IMG/VR virus record: IMGVR_UViG_3300031841_001384
Coordinates: 1-29,377 of that record
DNA from: a virus
DNA: 29,377 nucleotides
Strand: one strand, 5' to 3'
Positions 14,372 to 22,752 of this stretch are shown here, piece by piece. Position numbers and translations under genes: made by a program. The number at the start of each line of letters is the position of its first letter. Within the stretch, counting starts at the first letter, position 1. Below the pieces are notes generated by a model. That model ran no database searches, was not told the origin of the DNA, and was given only the letters and a program-made list of their open reading frames with translations.

Positions 14372-14785
14372 TTATTGTAAACATATGTTTATTAATTTGT
14401 CTATAAATTGATCAAAAGTCCCGGCATGCTTTAGATATTCGTTTAATGTAAAAAATTCTTTTTGAAAGTTTTGACTTACAAGAACGTGATCCGGGGATCC
14501 TAGTACGTAATACACTGGCATATTGTAATCATATTGTTGTTGCAACCAGAGTCTTTGTTGCTTAGAAAGGTCTACGGTTATTTTAGACGAACCACGGGCG
14601 GGAAGTTTTTGTTTGTATTTGTATTCAATGAAAGCAAACCCTTTAGGGCCAGAGTAGAAAGTGTCAGGCACGCCCCCATGATATGGGTCGTTTATTTTCC
14701 ATCTGTAAATTTCCTTTGGAAGTTTTTTATGGACTTTGTTAATGAAATCCTTTTCTTTCACATAAGAAGTATAACATACGTACAT
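14372..14785 (-). CDS. VRR-NUC-like PD-(D/E)XK nuclease
   Basis: The motif GVPDTFYSGPKGFAFIEYKY gives the catalytic signature PD(41)...E(54)-x-K(56) of small PD-(D/E)XK enzymes. A downstream segment LSKQQRLWLQQQYDYNMPVYYVLGS is typical of the VRR-NUC and Holliday-junction-resolvase-like group in phages. The length of 137 residues fits. The start is uncertain: ATG 14785 directly abuts a strong hairpin, and GTG 14761 (MKEKDF) is an alternative. Neither has a Shine-Dalgarno sequence. The likely role is cutting branched DNA or recycling host DNA in replication. Confidence 0.8.
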   Translation of the reverse strand: MYVCYTSYVKEKDFINKVHKKLPKEIYRWKINDPYHGGVPDTFYSGPKGFAFIEYKYKQKLPARGSSKITVDLSKQQRLWLQQQYDYNMPVYYVLGSPDHVLVSQNFQKEFFTLNEYLKHAGTFDQFIDKLINICLQ

Positions 14786-14810
14786 GGGTGCGAAAGAATA
14801 GTTCGCACCC
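14786..14810 (-). terminator. Strong hairpin between two minus-strand genes
   Basis: A perfect 9-bp GC-rich stem GGGTGCGAA/TTCGCACCC with a 7-base loop lies 13 bases downstream (minus strand) of the stop at 14824. It ends exactly at the ATG of the nuclease gene. The following sequence is only moderately T-rich, so it may be a partial terminator, an RNase processing site or a translational block rather than a full terminator. Confidence 0.5.
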
Positions 14811-14823
14811 GTACGCAACTTAA

Positions 14824-15486
14824 TTACTTAGAAACGCTTTCAAATACTTTTTTAGCGCTTTCGTAATCTTCGTCAGTTACCCAACCAACATTTTCTACTG
14901 CAATGTTGTAGAACTTTTGACCAGCTCTGTTTTGGGTTTGTGAAGAAGACATTTTCCATAATGATGAAAAACGGTCTCCACCAAGACGGGCAATTTGAGT
15001 ATTCCATTCTCTTGATACTCTAAGCTTCGATGAAGCACAATCAAAAATAAATGGTGTATCTAAATTACCAGTTTCTGCATCTTTCATAATTAAAAGATGG
15101 GATTGAGTTTGTGTGATATCAAAATCATCGGGGTTCAATCCTTGAGCTGTGAGTGTATCAATAGCTTCTTTTTCAGTACTATATGTACCTGCTAAGCCGC
15201 CACCTTTCTCACGTTTTTTCCAAGCGACAAACTCTTCTGTAAACTTTACGTTAATAACATAAATGTCTTTTCCGTAGTTTTCTCTTGTAATTGTATTGAT
15301 AAAGTCGCCTGGTTTGCTACCTTCAATATACTCACTGTGGTTTTCATCAACCTCATTGCTGAGCTGTTGAAGTTGTTTAACCCTAGGGGTTTGCAAATGG
15401 TCTGCAGTAACATTTTCGTTACCAAGACCACCACCAGCCTGCACGTGTGCAGGTACTTTATCACTTACTAGTGCAATATCTTTCAT
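14824..15486 (-). CDS. Possible single-stranded DNA-binding protein
   Basis: This 220-residue soluble protein has AAGGAGA upstream of its ATG. I do not recognise a certain family. Position in a replication operon between nuclease and helicase genes, a moderate beta-rich core (DIYVINVKFTEEFVAWKK, SHLLIMKDAETG, PFIFDCASSKLRVSREWN, GGDRFSSLWKMSS) and an acidic/polar C-terminal helix fit a phage ssDNA-binding protein. No other SSB is seen in the window. N-terminal residues 15-50 look disordered. A palindrome AGAACGTTCT sits between ribosome-binding site and start. The functional call is an inference from context. Confidence 0.45.
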   Translation of the reverse strand: MKDIALVSDKVPAHVQAGGGLGNENVTADHLQTPRVKQLQQLSNEVDENHSEYIEGSKPGDFINTITRENYGKDIYVINVKFTEEFVAWKKREKGGGLAGTYSTEKEAIDTLTAQGLNPDDFDITQTQSHLLIMKDAETGNLDTPFIFDCASSKLRVSREWNTQIARLGGDRFSSLWKMSSSQTQNRAGQKFYNIAVENVGWVTDEDYESAKKVFESVSK

Positions 15487-15521
15487 AGAACGTTCTCCTT
15501 TTTTCGTTGATATTGTTTATA

Positions 15522-15887
15522 TTATTTTGACCTGAAGTTAATTCGGGTCAACTCCGTTGATGTTACGCCTGGAACAGCCTGTCCCATTTGTAACAACTCC
15601 CTATATGCAGTGGCTGACATACGTTTTTGCAGCAGCTCAAATTGTTTTGTATCAATTATATGCTGATGCAATGTATCCCAGTCATCTACTGTAGGAACTA
15701 TTTCCTGTTTAATGGAAACAGTACACTGGTCGTTACCAACTCGATCAATTCCTTGTTCTTTAAGGCTGGTAGCGATTTGTGTTTCTAACATAGTTTTAGT
15801 ATGTTTTAATTCTTTCTCTTGTTCTAACAAAGTGGCCAGATTTTGACGAACGTTTGTTAGTTCATTTAACATTTCATCTATAGTCAA
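15522..15887 (-). CDS. Coiled-coil hypothetical protein in replication block
   Basis: The product has 121 residues with a TTG start: AAGGAG is about nine bases upstream and TTGA overlaps the preceding stop. The first 45 residues are a coiled coil (ELTNVRQNLATLLEQEKELKHTKTML). A compact domain with a beta turn and two helices follows (VDDWDTLHQHIIDTKQFELLQKRMSATAYRELL). The C-terminal VPGVTSTELTRINFR is well ordered in appearance. I have seen this domain order in podovirus replication clusters without a known function. It may assist recombination or ssDNA handling. Confidence 0.6.
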   Translation of the reverse strand: MTIDEMLNELTNVRQNLATLLEQEKELKHTKTMLETQIATSLKEQGIDRVGNDQCTVSIKQEIVPTVDDWDTLHQHIIDTKQFELLQKRMSATAYRELLQMGQAVPGVTSTELTRINFRSK

Positions 15888-16141
15888 TGTAAAATCTCCT
15901 TATTTTTATCGTAGGGAGTATCAAGGTATATCCCTTCAGTTAATATTAAAGCTTCCTTGCAAGCATGATTTAACAATTCTTGTAAGTTTTTATTTTCATA
16001 TTTTTCAGGTTGAGTTATTAATGCGTGTTCTATACATGTCATAACTAAAGCTAAAGCTACAACTCTTTGTGGGCGTGTAGATAATTCTGTTAATGTTTCG
16101 CTCATAGTTTCTTCAAGTAATTTTAGTATGTGATTATTCAT
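15884..16141 (-). CDS. Hypothetical small helical protein
   Basis: An 85-residue helical protein (LLEETMSETLTELSTRPQRVVALALVMTCIEHALI). The segment from 28 to 42 is hydrophobic but short for a membrane helix and looks like the core of a helical bundle. A GGAG site lies eight bases upstream and the start overlaps the helicase end by 8 bases. No family is recognised. Confidence 0.55.
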   Translation of the reverse strand: MNNHILKLLEETMSETLTELSTRPQRVVALALVMTCIEHALITQPEKYENKNLQELLNHACKEALILTEGIYLDTPYDKNKEILH

Positions 16142-17480
16142 TATTAAGCTCCGTAAGAATGTGAAGTAAGTTTTCCATTTTACCTAACTTTCCATTTAGT
16201 TTTTTGTATACTTCTTCTTCCCACGTTTTTCTAGCAGCAATAAGAATTGTTTCAGTTTTTTGTGTTTGACTAGCTCTGTGTATACGTCTATTAAATTGTT
16301 GAAAGTGTTCAGCATTGTAAGTAGGTGAACACCAGATAGCCGTCGTAGCTTTTGTAAGCGTAAGACCGTGGCCCGCTGATTGTGGGTGACAAAATAATAC
16401 ACGAATATGGCCAGCTTGAAATCTTTGTACAATATCTTTACGTTTTTCAGCAGGTACACTGCCGTCAATAATTTCATAAGATATTTTTTGTTTTTCTGCT
16501 AGTTGTATAAGTGCATTTCTTTCGTGACGCCAGTTAAATGCAACAATGGAATGTTTACGTTCTGCAACTAGATCCATAACTATGTCGTAACGTTCTTGAT
16601 GTAAGTATTGAACTAGTCCATCTTCGTCATAAACACCACCAGATATTATTTGTAATAACTTTTTAACCCGGGCTCCTGCGTGTACAGCATTAATAGTTCC
16701 GTGTTTGGTATACAAAACTGAATCTTTACTGAAGTCGTTGTACATACGTTGAACCTCAGGGCTCAGGTTTGTACGTACCGTTCTAAGAATGTTTGGTGGT
16801 AAATCAATGCAATCTTCTAATTTATAACGTATAGTTATATCACTTAGTTTGGCTCCTACAGCTTGTTCGATCCCAGGTTTGTCAACCCATTCATTAGCAA
16901 AGCCATTAAACTTTGGTGTACAAACCTGATTACGGTAGGAATAAAAGCGTTGCCCAAGATGTTCTCCATCATCTACGAGCAACACTGGGTGCCAAAGGTC
17001 TAGAATAGAATTACTATTAGGAGTACCAGACATGGCAATCCTATGAGTAAACTGTGAGATAAAATTTCTGAGGTTTTTTGAACGTTTTGAATCTTTATTT
17101 TTGAAAGCGGTAAACTCGTCAATAACGATTGTAGTAAATCCATTAAGTAATTTTGGATTTTTGTGTAAAAAGTTAACGGCTTCAAAGTTAGTGATGACCA
17201 TTTTATAGGAAGTGTCAGCAAATATTTTTTTACGGTTTTTAGCATATGCAACTCCAAATTTTATATTAGGTTGAAACTTTTTAATATCATCAACCCAAGC
17301 TGCTTCTAGTATAGATAAAGGTGCAAGTACAAGTGTTTTACCTGGAAAGTTTGTAATAGCATCTAATACTGCTCGTGTTTTACCTGTACCAGGATCTGAC
17401 GTTATAAGACAGCGTGGATGAGAAATTATAAAGTTAGAGGTTTTTAATTGATGCGCATAAGGCGCAGGTATATTATTCAT
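16134..17480 (-). CDS. SNF2-type superfamily 2 DNA helicase
   Basis: The 448-residue protein has the full SF2 motif series: Walker A DPGTGKT (29-35), motif Ia LVLAPLSIL, DEAH-box variant IDEF (119-122), motif III AMSGTPNS (148-155), motif V GHGLTLTKA and motif VI QFNRRIHRASQ. Motif spacing and 'NRRIHRASQ' are those of the SNF2/phage DEAD-like group, which use ATP to move on duplex or branched DNA. Length and placement next to primase and nuclease genes match the replication clusters of HMO-2011-type and pelagic phages. Upstream ribosome-binding signal is weak (CGGAAAACG). Confidence 0.92.
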   Translation of the reverse strand: MNNIPAPYAHQLKTSNFIISHPRCLITSDPGTGKTRAVLDAITNFPGKTLVLAPLSILEAAWVDDIKKFQPNIKFGVAYAKNRKKIFADTSYKMVITNFEAVNFLHKNPKLLNGFTTIVIDEFTAFKNKDSKRSKNLRNFISQFTHRIAMSGTPNSNSILDLWHPVLLVDDGEHLGQRFYSYRNQVCTPKFNGFANEWVDKPGIEQAVGAKLSDITIRYKLEDCIDLPPNILRTVRTNLSPEVQRMYNDFSKDSVLYTKHGTINAVHAGARVKKLLQIISGGVYDEDGLVQYLHQERYDIVMDLVAERKHSIVAFNWRHERNALIQLAEKQKISYEIIDGSVPAEKRKDIVQRFQAGHIRVLFCHPQSAGHGLTLTKATTAIWCSPTYNAEHFQQFNRRIHRASQTQKTETILIAARKTWEEEVYKKLNGKLGKMENLLHILTELNNE

Positions 17481-17527
17481 TGTTCGTTTTCCGTTGTTAA
17501 TGTTTCGTCGTTAAGTAGTTATTATAA

Positions 17528-18283
17528 CTATTTAAGACCCCATTCGCAAATAGGATATTCACCATTTTTAAATGAACACCATTTGCAATTATAAGTAGAT
17601 GGATTAGGGGGAAACTTTGTAGCAGTAGTCATTTCAATAGCTCGTTCTTGTAAGTTTGGTAAGAACGCCATAGCTTGATCTCTTGTATATATTTGTTCGC
17701 TAAGTTCTCCTAAATCTAAATACCATAATTCTGTTTTTGCAAGTTCTAATTCTGGATATCTCATAAAACTTCCAATAGCATAAGTTAGTGCTTGCTGTGA
17801 GTGGCTTATCTCATTACCAAAGCGTTTGCCTGTTTTATAATCAATAACTCGCGCTGAAGTTTCTGACTCATGCATAATTGCATCTAATTTAACTCTACCC
17901 CATACTTCAGGAGCCATCCAACCGCAAGGTTCCCAGTCAATAGTAAACCCCCATTCTCCTTCTAGTTCTACATTTGCTTCTGCAAATTGTTCACGTAAAT
18001 ATTTAAATTGAGATTGAAATTTTTTAAGAGTATCAGGTAGTTCGCCTAATTGACCATTTACATAATCTTCAGCTTGTTGGTGTATTTCTGTACCACGTGC
18101 AGCGGCTGGGCCAAAGTCTTCTTGTACTTTTTTTACTTTAGAAATGTAAGAACGATAAGCACAAGTTTCGTAAGTTTTTAAAGCGGAATGAGACCAGGTA
18201 GGTATTAAACCCAACTCCTTTGGTTTGTCCGTCACTATTACATTATTTAGATCAGGACGCTTGTTTTGTACAAGCTCGGTCAT
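17528..18283 (-). CDS. Cas4/RecB-like PD-(D/E)XK nuclease with Fe-S cysteines
   Basis: The 251-residue enzyme shows WSHSALKTYETCAYRSY (Cys41), RGTEIHQQAEDY (His68), GRVKLDAI (Asp134) and VIDYKTGK (Asp148, Lys150), the ordered motifs of PDDEXK_1/Cas4-type nucleases. Cys233, Cys236 and Cys246 at the C-terminus join Cys41 to form the four-cysteine set that holds a 4Fe-4S cluster in Cas4 and AddB. It is probably a 5'-3' or end-processing exonuclease for replication or recombination. No CRISPR array is near. Its ribosome-binding site is inside the primase stop region and is bridged by a hairpin. Confidence 0.9.
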   Translation of the reverse strand: MTELVQNKRPDLNNVIVTDKPKELGLIPTWSHSALKTYETCAYRSYISKVKKVQEDFGPAAARGTEIHQQAEDYVNGQLGELPDTLKKFQSQFKYLREQFAEANVELEGEWGFTIDWEPCGWMAPEVWGRVKLDAIMHESETSARVIDYKTGKRFGNEISHSQQALTYAIGSFMRYPELELAKTELWYLDLGELSEQIYTRDQAMAFLPNLQERAIEMTTATKFPPNPSTYNCKWCSFKNGEYPICEWGLK

Positions 18284-18311
18284 ATAGTGTTTAGCTTTTA
18301 GCTAACTCCTT
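18284..18311 (-). promoter_or_regulatory. Hairpin-bridged ribosome-binding site
   Basis: On the minus strand, AAGGAG (18306-18311) lies 22 bases from the ATG at 18283, too far for normal use. A perfect hairpin TTAGC-TAAAA-GCTAA (18305-18291) fills the gap exactly. Folding it leaves seven bases between AAGGAG and ATG, the optimal spacing. A similar device is known for T4 gene 38. Confidence 0.65.
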
Positions 18312-20751
18312 TTAGTAGTTGCTTATCTCGTTCTTCAAAATGAGTGTCAATTATCTCTTGTTTAGTATTATTATCTAATTTCCAAAGTAAGACAACCCCT
18401 CTAGCTGTTTTATCTTTTACACGTTTTACTGCAGTAGTTACATTTAAACGTGACATAGCTTTTGTAAAGTCTCTTTGAGACAATTTATTTCTTGTATCAG
18501 TCAGTACATCATAAACTAATTTAAAATGAGACATAGGTATGCAAACTTCTTCACCTGTTTTTGCAACCCAATCTTTTACATAACGCTGTGCTGTACTTAT
18601 TCCGCCAGCGTCAAATGTGTTTGTAAGAGGGATTTCTAATAATTCTGTAAAATAAACTAAATTTCTTTGACGTATTGCAAAAGCAAATTCTTCTAAGACT
18701 GACATAGATATTTCTTTCATTTTAGATTTAGCTTCGTTTTCTAAAGCTGTATGTGCCATACGTTGGTCTACTTGAAATTTATTTAAGACACCTGCAAAGA
18801 TATATAATTCTTTTTCTATTTTGTCTATATTTTGTAGAAGTTGAGGTTCACCTATTTCTAATTTTGTTTCTTGACGTGGTGAAATGTTATAACGTCTGTC
18901 ACCATCTTCTATTTTAACTGCGTCACCTCTGTTAGTTAAAAATATAAAATTACAAAAAGATGGCAGCTCAATTTGATTTGTACGCATTGCACGTATAGTT
19001 AATGTAGGTTCTGTAATTTGATGTTTAAGTTTATCTGCCATTTTACCTACACTACCTGCATCTCCCATGCGAAACTCATCAACTACTAGGAATAAAGCAG
19101 TACGCATATATAAATTGAATTGTTCTTCTATATTTTCTAGAGAACGCATTGGAACTTGAGGTTCACCAAATAAAGGTTTTAAAACTTTATGTATTAACAA
19201 ACCTTTACCAGTGCCTGGTACGCCTGTAAATATCCATGCTGTCATTGTTTTGCGTTTGTTTTGATATATATAAGCTAGCCAGTTAATAAAATGTTCTACC
19301 TCTGTTTTACCATTACCAAGAACATGAGACAACAGAGTGTATATAGATGGAGTTAGATTTTTAATCTTCTCTGCCGTCCCATATTCTAGTTCAGGTACAT
19401 GCTCTTCTTGTTGTAGCATGTAAGATGTTTTTCTATATAAATTTACATAGTATGGTGTTTCTTCAAGTTGAACACCTTTATTAGAACTTGGATCAAAAAC
19501 AACCCTAGCGTCTGGAATAAAATCCAAATTGGGGCGATTGTGAGACCTAAGAAAATCTTCAATCGATTGTTTATTTGTTGGCGTAAGGGGATAATTTTCT
19601 GTAAATTGTTGTAATGTTTCATCAAATACTCCGTTATAGTAAGTGTCAGTATAAAAATCTCTAAGAGCTAAAGGTTTTAATTTTTTGTCTTTATCAATTT
19701 TATCTGCAAAAGTTTCAAATATGTTTTTATAAAAATCTGGATCGGCTTTTTGTATTTCCCATATAGGCTCACCTTTAAAGTTATACATATAATGTGGATT
19801 AGTTAATACAAAATAATAACCACCGCTATCGCCTCCATTTACATTACAATTAACATAAGGCTCTGCAACACGACTTATTTCAATAGTCATTTTGTCAGGG
19901 TTTTGTAAAACTTCTTGGGGTTCGCCCGCAATATTTACTGTAGCTGTTTTTGTAGTTTTTTTAGGTAAATTTAATTTTTTTCTTAAGTTATCTTTTATTT
20001 GTATACCTAAATTATGTACACGTTCAGGGTTAACTGTAATTAATAGAGTAGATAAATCTAAAGTTTCAGAAGTACGTTTTACGTGTACAAATCTTGAACC
20101 TGAGATCGGATTATGTACATCTTTATTAAAAGTAGGAGCAGCAAGATAAATAATTTTTGCATTATCTGCGACTCCTGGGTCTAATCTATAAGATAAACTT
20201 TGTCCATTTGCTGACAAAGTTAATTGAGCTGCTAATGTATCTGTTTCGTAATTTAATAATTTTAATAACTCTTTTAATACTTTAGGATGACTAGCGTGTT
20301 CAAGTATAAAAAAGATATGCATAGATATTTTATCTTTTTTAAATCCTAATGAAGCACTTGCTTGGGCTACGTAACTTACATTATGAAATTCTGCTGGCAA
20401 TTGTTGTACTAATTGTTCAGCTAAAAATTCTAAATCTTGAGATTTAAGTTCTGATTTTTTTGGAATACTAGATTGAATATCATCAAAGTCTAATACTAAT
20501 AAGTTAGTGGGTGATACACGGTCCGTCATTAACGCTCTTGGCTCATGTTTGAGTGGGCGTTTTAATAAACCTTTGTGTAAACACATGCCAGCCTCAGCTG
20601 CTTTTGTAAGTTCTGTATATAATTTTTTAGTATCTTTTGATATATCTTTATGGACTGATGTAAAGTTTTTAATGAGTGGGTAAGGAGTAACTCCTTCTTC
20701 TGTAAAATGTTTTGCTAAAGATTGTTTAGCTTTTAAAAATACTAATTCCAT
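18298..20751 (-). CDS. Primase-polymerase / SF3-type helicase fusion
   Basis: The 817-residue replicative enzyme has an N-terminal archaeo-eukaryotic primase-like region (about 60-260), with LLVLDFDDI (Asp88/Asp90) as probable metal ligands. The C-terminal helicase is DUF5906/SF3-like: Walker A TGVPGTGKG (about 508-516), Walker B LFLVVDEF, then the sensor-like CNFIFLTN. A final winged-helix-like part (about 700-790; SHFKLVYDVLTD, SQRDFTKAMSRL) may bind DNA. It should unwind and prime phage DNA for the family A polymerase encoded two genes upstream. AGGAG lies seven bases before ATG. Confidence 0.88.
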   Translation of the reverse strand: MELVFLKAKQSLAKHFTEEGVTPYPLIKNFTSVHKDISKDTKKLYTELTKAAEAGMCLHKGLLKRPLKHEPRALMTDRVSPTNLLVLDFDDIQSSIPKKSELKSQDLEFLAEQLVQQLPAEFHNVSYVAQASASLGFKKDKISMHIFFILEHASHPKVLKELLKLLNYETDTLAAQLTLSANGQSLSYRLDPGVADNAKIIYLAAPTFNKDVHNPISGSRFVHVKRTSETLDLSTLLITVNPERVHNLGIQIKDNLRKKLNLPKKTTKTATVNIAGEPQEVLQNPDKMTIEISRVAEPYVNCNVNGGDSGGYYFVLTNPHYMYNFKGEPIWEIQKADPDFYKNIFETFADKIDKDKKLKPLALRDFYTDTYYNGVFDETLQQFTENYPLTPTNKQSIEDFLRSHNRPNLDFIPDARVVFDPSSNKGVQLEETPYYVNLYRKTSYMLQQEEHVPELEYGTAEKIKNLTPSIYTLLSHVLGNGKTEVEHFINWLAYIYQNKRKTMTAWIFTGVPGTGKGLLIHKVLKPLFGEPQVPMRSLENIEEQFNLYMRTALFLVVDEFRMGDAGSVGKMADKLKHQITEPTLTIRAMRTNQIELPSFCNFIFLTNRGDAVKIEDGDRRYNISPRQETKLEIGEPQLLQNIDKIEKELYIFAGVLNKFQVDQRMAHTALENEAKSKMKEISMSVLEEFAFAIRQRNLVYFTELLEIPLTNTFDAGGISTAQRYVKDWVAKTGEEVCIPMSHFKLVYDVLTDTRNKLSQRDFTKAMSRLNVTTAVKRVKDKTARGVVLLWKLDNNTKQEIIDTHFEERDKQLLKGVS

Positions 20752-20767
20752 ATCTAACTCCTATGTT

Positions 20768-20953
20768 TTATGGATTGTTGTGTTTTGAATTATATAATTC
20801 CTCTCTGTCAATTTGTATGTCATTATTTGCTTCAAATGCTAGCTTTGTTTGTTTTGCACCTAAAGAGGTAACAGTAATTTTACAAATAACTTTGTTATCT
20901 TTATAGATTACTATTGAATCACCTTTTCTTCTTGTTAAAACTAGATTGCTCAT
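20768..20953 (-). CDS. csrA: CsrA-family RNA-binding translational regulator
   Basis: CsrA dimers bind A-N-GGA in mRNA leaders, usually blocking ribosome access. The 61-residue product matches CsrA throughout: LVLTRRKGDSIVI at the N-terminus (bacterial L-I-LTRR-x-GE-x-x-x-I), VTSLGAKQTKLAFEAN in the middle and IQIDREELY at the end. RNA-contact residues of E. coli CsrA correspond to the LTRR arginines (8-9) and Arg50 in DREELY. Compared with E. coli it has a longer strand 2 region (YKDNKVICK). ATG overlaps the polymerase stop (ATGA) and the primase gene follows, so it is expressed with replication genes. No GGA lies near its own start. Confidence 0.92.
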   Translation of the reverse strand: MSNLVLTRRKGDSIVIYKDNKVICKITVTSLGAKQTKLAFEANNDIQIDREELYNSKHNNP

Positions 20954-22752
20954 TTGTCATATTGTTGACTGTAACTCCCTTCGGCATCTAGTGGTAAATC
21001 TGAACACCAAAAAGGAGGTGTTTTCATTATACCTATAATTTTATCAAGTGTCTCGTCTGGGTTAATATTTGAACCAAGACCTATAATCTCATCGTGTACC
21101 TGTAATACAACCGAAACTTCTGGCAGTTTGTGTACAGCTAACATTTGTTCAATAATTACAATTCTTGCAAGAGCTTGAACAACATTTTCTGTTACTCGTG
21201 CGCCATAAGTTTTAATAAGACCTTTACCGCTGTTATACATATGCTGTCCCCCTTGATAAACAAGTTCTGGATAATATAAATGCATTGTATTTGGTAATTG
21301 AATAGCTTTGTTTTTAATTACTAAAGGGCCATATGGTATTCTGTTTTCCTCACTTGTATTAATCATAGTAAACAAGTGTTGTTTAAAAGCATTCCACAAT
21401 TTAGGTATGTTAGGATACATAGCTCTATACTGACTAACAATTGCAAGTGCTGTAGAATCTGTTATTTCTACAGATGGCGATCCTGTTTTAAGTGTGTACT
21501 TAAATTTTTCATGACCCATACCATAACCTAAACCTAAGATAGCTGTTTTACCAACATATCTTTCTAACTTGTTAGCTTTAGTAATTGGACGCCCATAAAT
21601 TTGAGATGCAAAATTACTGTACACATCTTCGCCGGCAGCGAATGCATCAAGTAAGTCAACTTCTTTTGCAAGCCAGGCTAACATACGTGCTTCGATGTTT
21701 GATAAGTCAGCAACATACAAAAGTTGACCGTTAGGGGCTTGTATTGCTTTACGTAACACAGATCCCCGGGGAAGGTTTTGTAAGTTAATACTTTCAGTGC
21801 CCCCAAATCTACCTGTATGTGCAGCGTAATATCTTAAAGGTACAGAAAAAGTATTGTCAGGGTTTATGTTTTCTAACATTCTTTGCGCACGTGTTTCTTC
21901 AATACGTGACTTGACAGCTTCTCTAGCATCCCATAAGTGTTGGTATTCAGGGTAAACTTTTTGCATTTGTATATAAGCTGAGTCAGTTTTACTAAATGCA
22001 GGAATCTTTTTACCTGTACTTGGACTAGTTTTAGTTGGGACAACGATGTTTAAGCTTTCTAAATATTCAGCAAATTTCTTTTGCGAAGCCAACGTTTCTC
22101 GGTCGACGCCCGATTGTTCTATAAGTTGTTCAGTGTTTGTTTTTATTGTTTCTTTGTGCGTTATTAATAGTTCACGATTTAAAGTTAGTTTTGGCTCTAC
22201 ATACATACGACAAGTTAAATCAATTACATCTAGCTCATCCTGTGGATAACTTCGTACAAACTTTTGAAAGATTGCATAAGTTAGATCAACGTCTTGTATA
22301 CAATAACCAGCTATTTGTTCTTCAATGTCAGGTGGTAAATCTCTAATACCTTTCGCATTTACAAGCTCTTCTCCTTTTCGCATACTAGTATCATTAGGAA
22401 AAACACGTTCTGCTGTAGCTTTGAGTGAAGCCGATTGATTTGGATACAAACCCCGGGACATTGCAGCTGTGTCGTAATAATATGCAGGATATAAACCTAA
22501 ATATTGAGTGAGGATGTAAGCATCAAATAAAGTATTGTGGCATATTACAGAAGACTCTTCCCAGGGTATGTTTTGTAATGCATCTAAATATTCATCTTCA
22601 CCAAACCATTCGGTTGGTTCATTATTAAGTTTTATACCTACACCCCATATTTTAAAGTCTGGGTGATGTACGTATTGAACAGTAGTTATTTTACTTAAGC
22701 TTAGAGTGCTGTCGTAATAAGTTTCAAAGTCTAAATAAACTTTATTTTTCAT
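20950..22752 (-). CDS. polA: DNA polymerase, family A, with 3'-5' exonuclease
   Basis: This is the phage replicative polymerase. Residue numbers count from an in-frame ATG four codons upstream (22764). The exonuclease domain has LDFETYYD (Asp12, Glu14), CHNTLFDAY (Asp81) and YCIQD (Tyr154, Asp158). The polymerase has motif A YVADLSNIEAR (Asp353), motif B ERYVGKTAILGLGYG (Arg402, Lys406, Tyr414) and motif C LQVHDEII (His557, Asp558). The residue matching E. coli Phe762 is Leu410. ATG 22752 is preferred because it overlaps the upstream TGA. About 600 residues without a 5' nuclease domain resembles T7-like polymerases. Confidence 0.95.
   Translation of the reverse strand: MKNKVYLDFETYYDSTLSLSKITTVQYVHHPDFKIWGVGIKLNNEPTEWFGEDEYLDALQNIPWEESSVICHNTLFDAYILTQYLGLYPAYYYDTAAMSRGLYPNQSASLKATAERVFPNDTSMRKGEELVNAKGIRDLPPDIEEQIAGYCIQDVDLTYAIFQKFVRSYPQDELDVIDLTCRMYVEPKLTLNRELLITHKETIKTNTEQLIEQSGVDRETLASQKKFAEYLESLNIVVPTKTSPSTGKKIPAFSKTDSAYIQMQKVYPEYQHLWDAREAVKSRIEETRAQRMLENINPDNTFSVPLRYYAAHTGRFGGTESINLQNLPRGSVLRKAIQAPNGQLLYVADLSNIEARMLAWLAKEVDLLDAFAAGEDVYSNFASQIYGRPITKANKLERYVGKTAILGLGYGMGHEKFKYTLKTGSPSVEITDSTALAIVSQYRAMYPNIPKLWNAFKQHLFTMINTSEENRIPYGPLVIKNKAIQLPNTMHLYYPELVYQGGQHMYNSGKGLIKTYGARVTENVVQALARIVIIEQMLAVHKLPEVSVVLQVHDEIIGLGSNINPDETLDKIIGIMKTPPFWCSDLPLDAEGSYSQQYDK

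Noticed and set aside
17516-17530. Inverted repeat TAGTTA-TTA-TAACTA at the nuclease stop
   Set aside because: Short, all but two bases A/T and with a 3-base loop; too weak to call a terminator or operator.
19892-20149. Plus-strand open frame inside the primase gene
   Set aside because: Shadow of a strongly supported gene; no ribosome-binding site and no domain.
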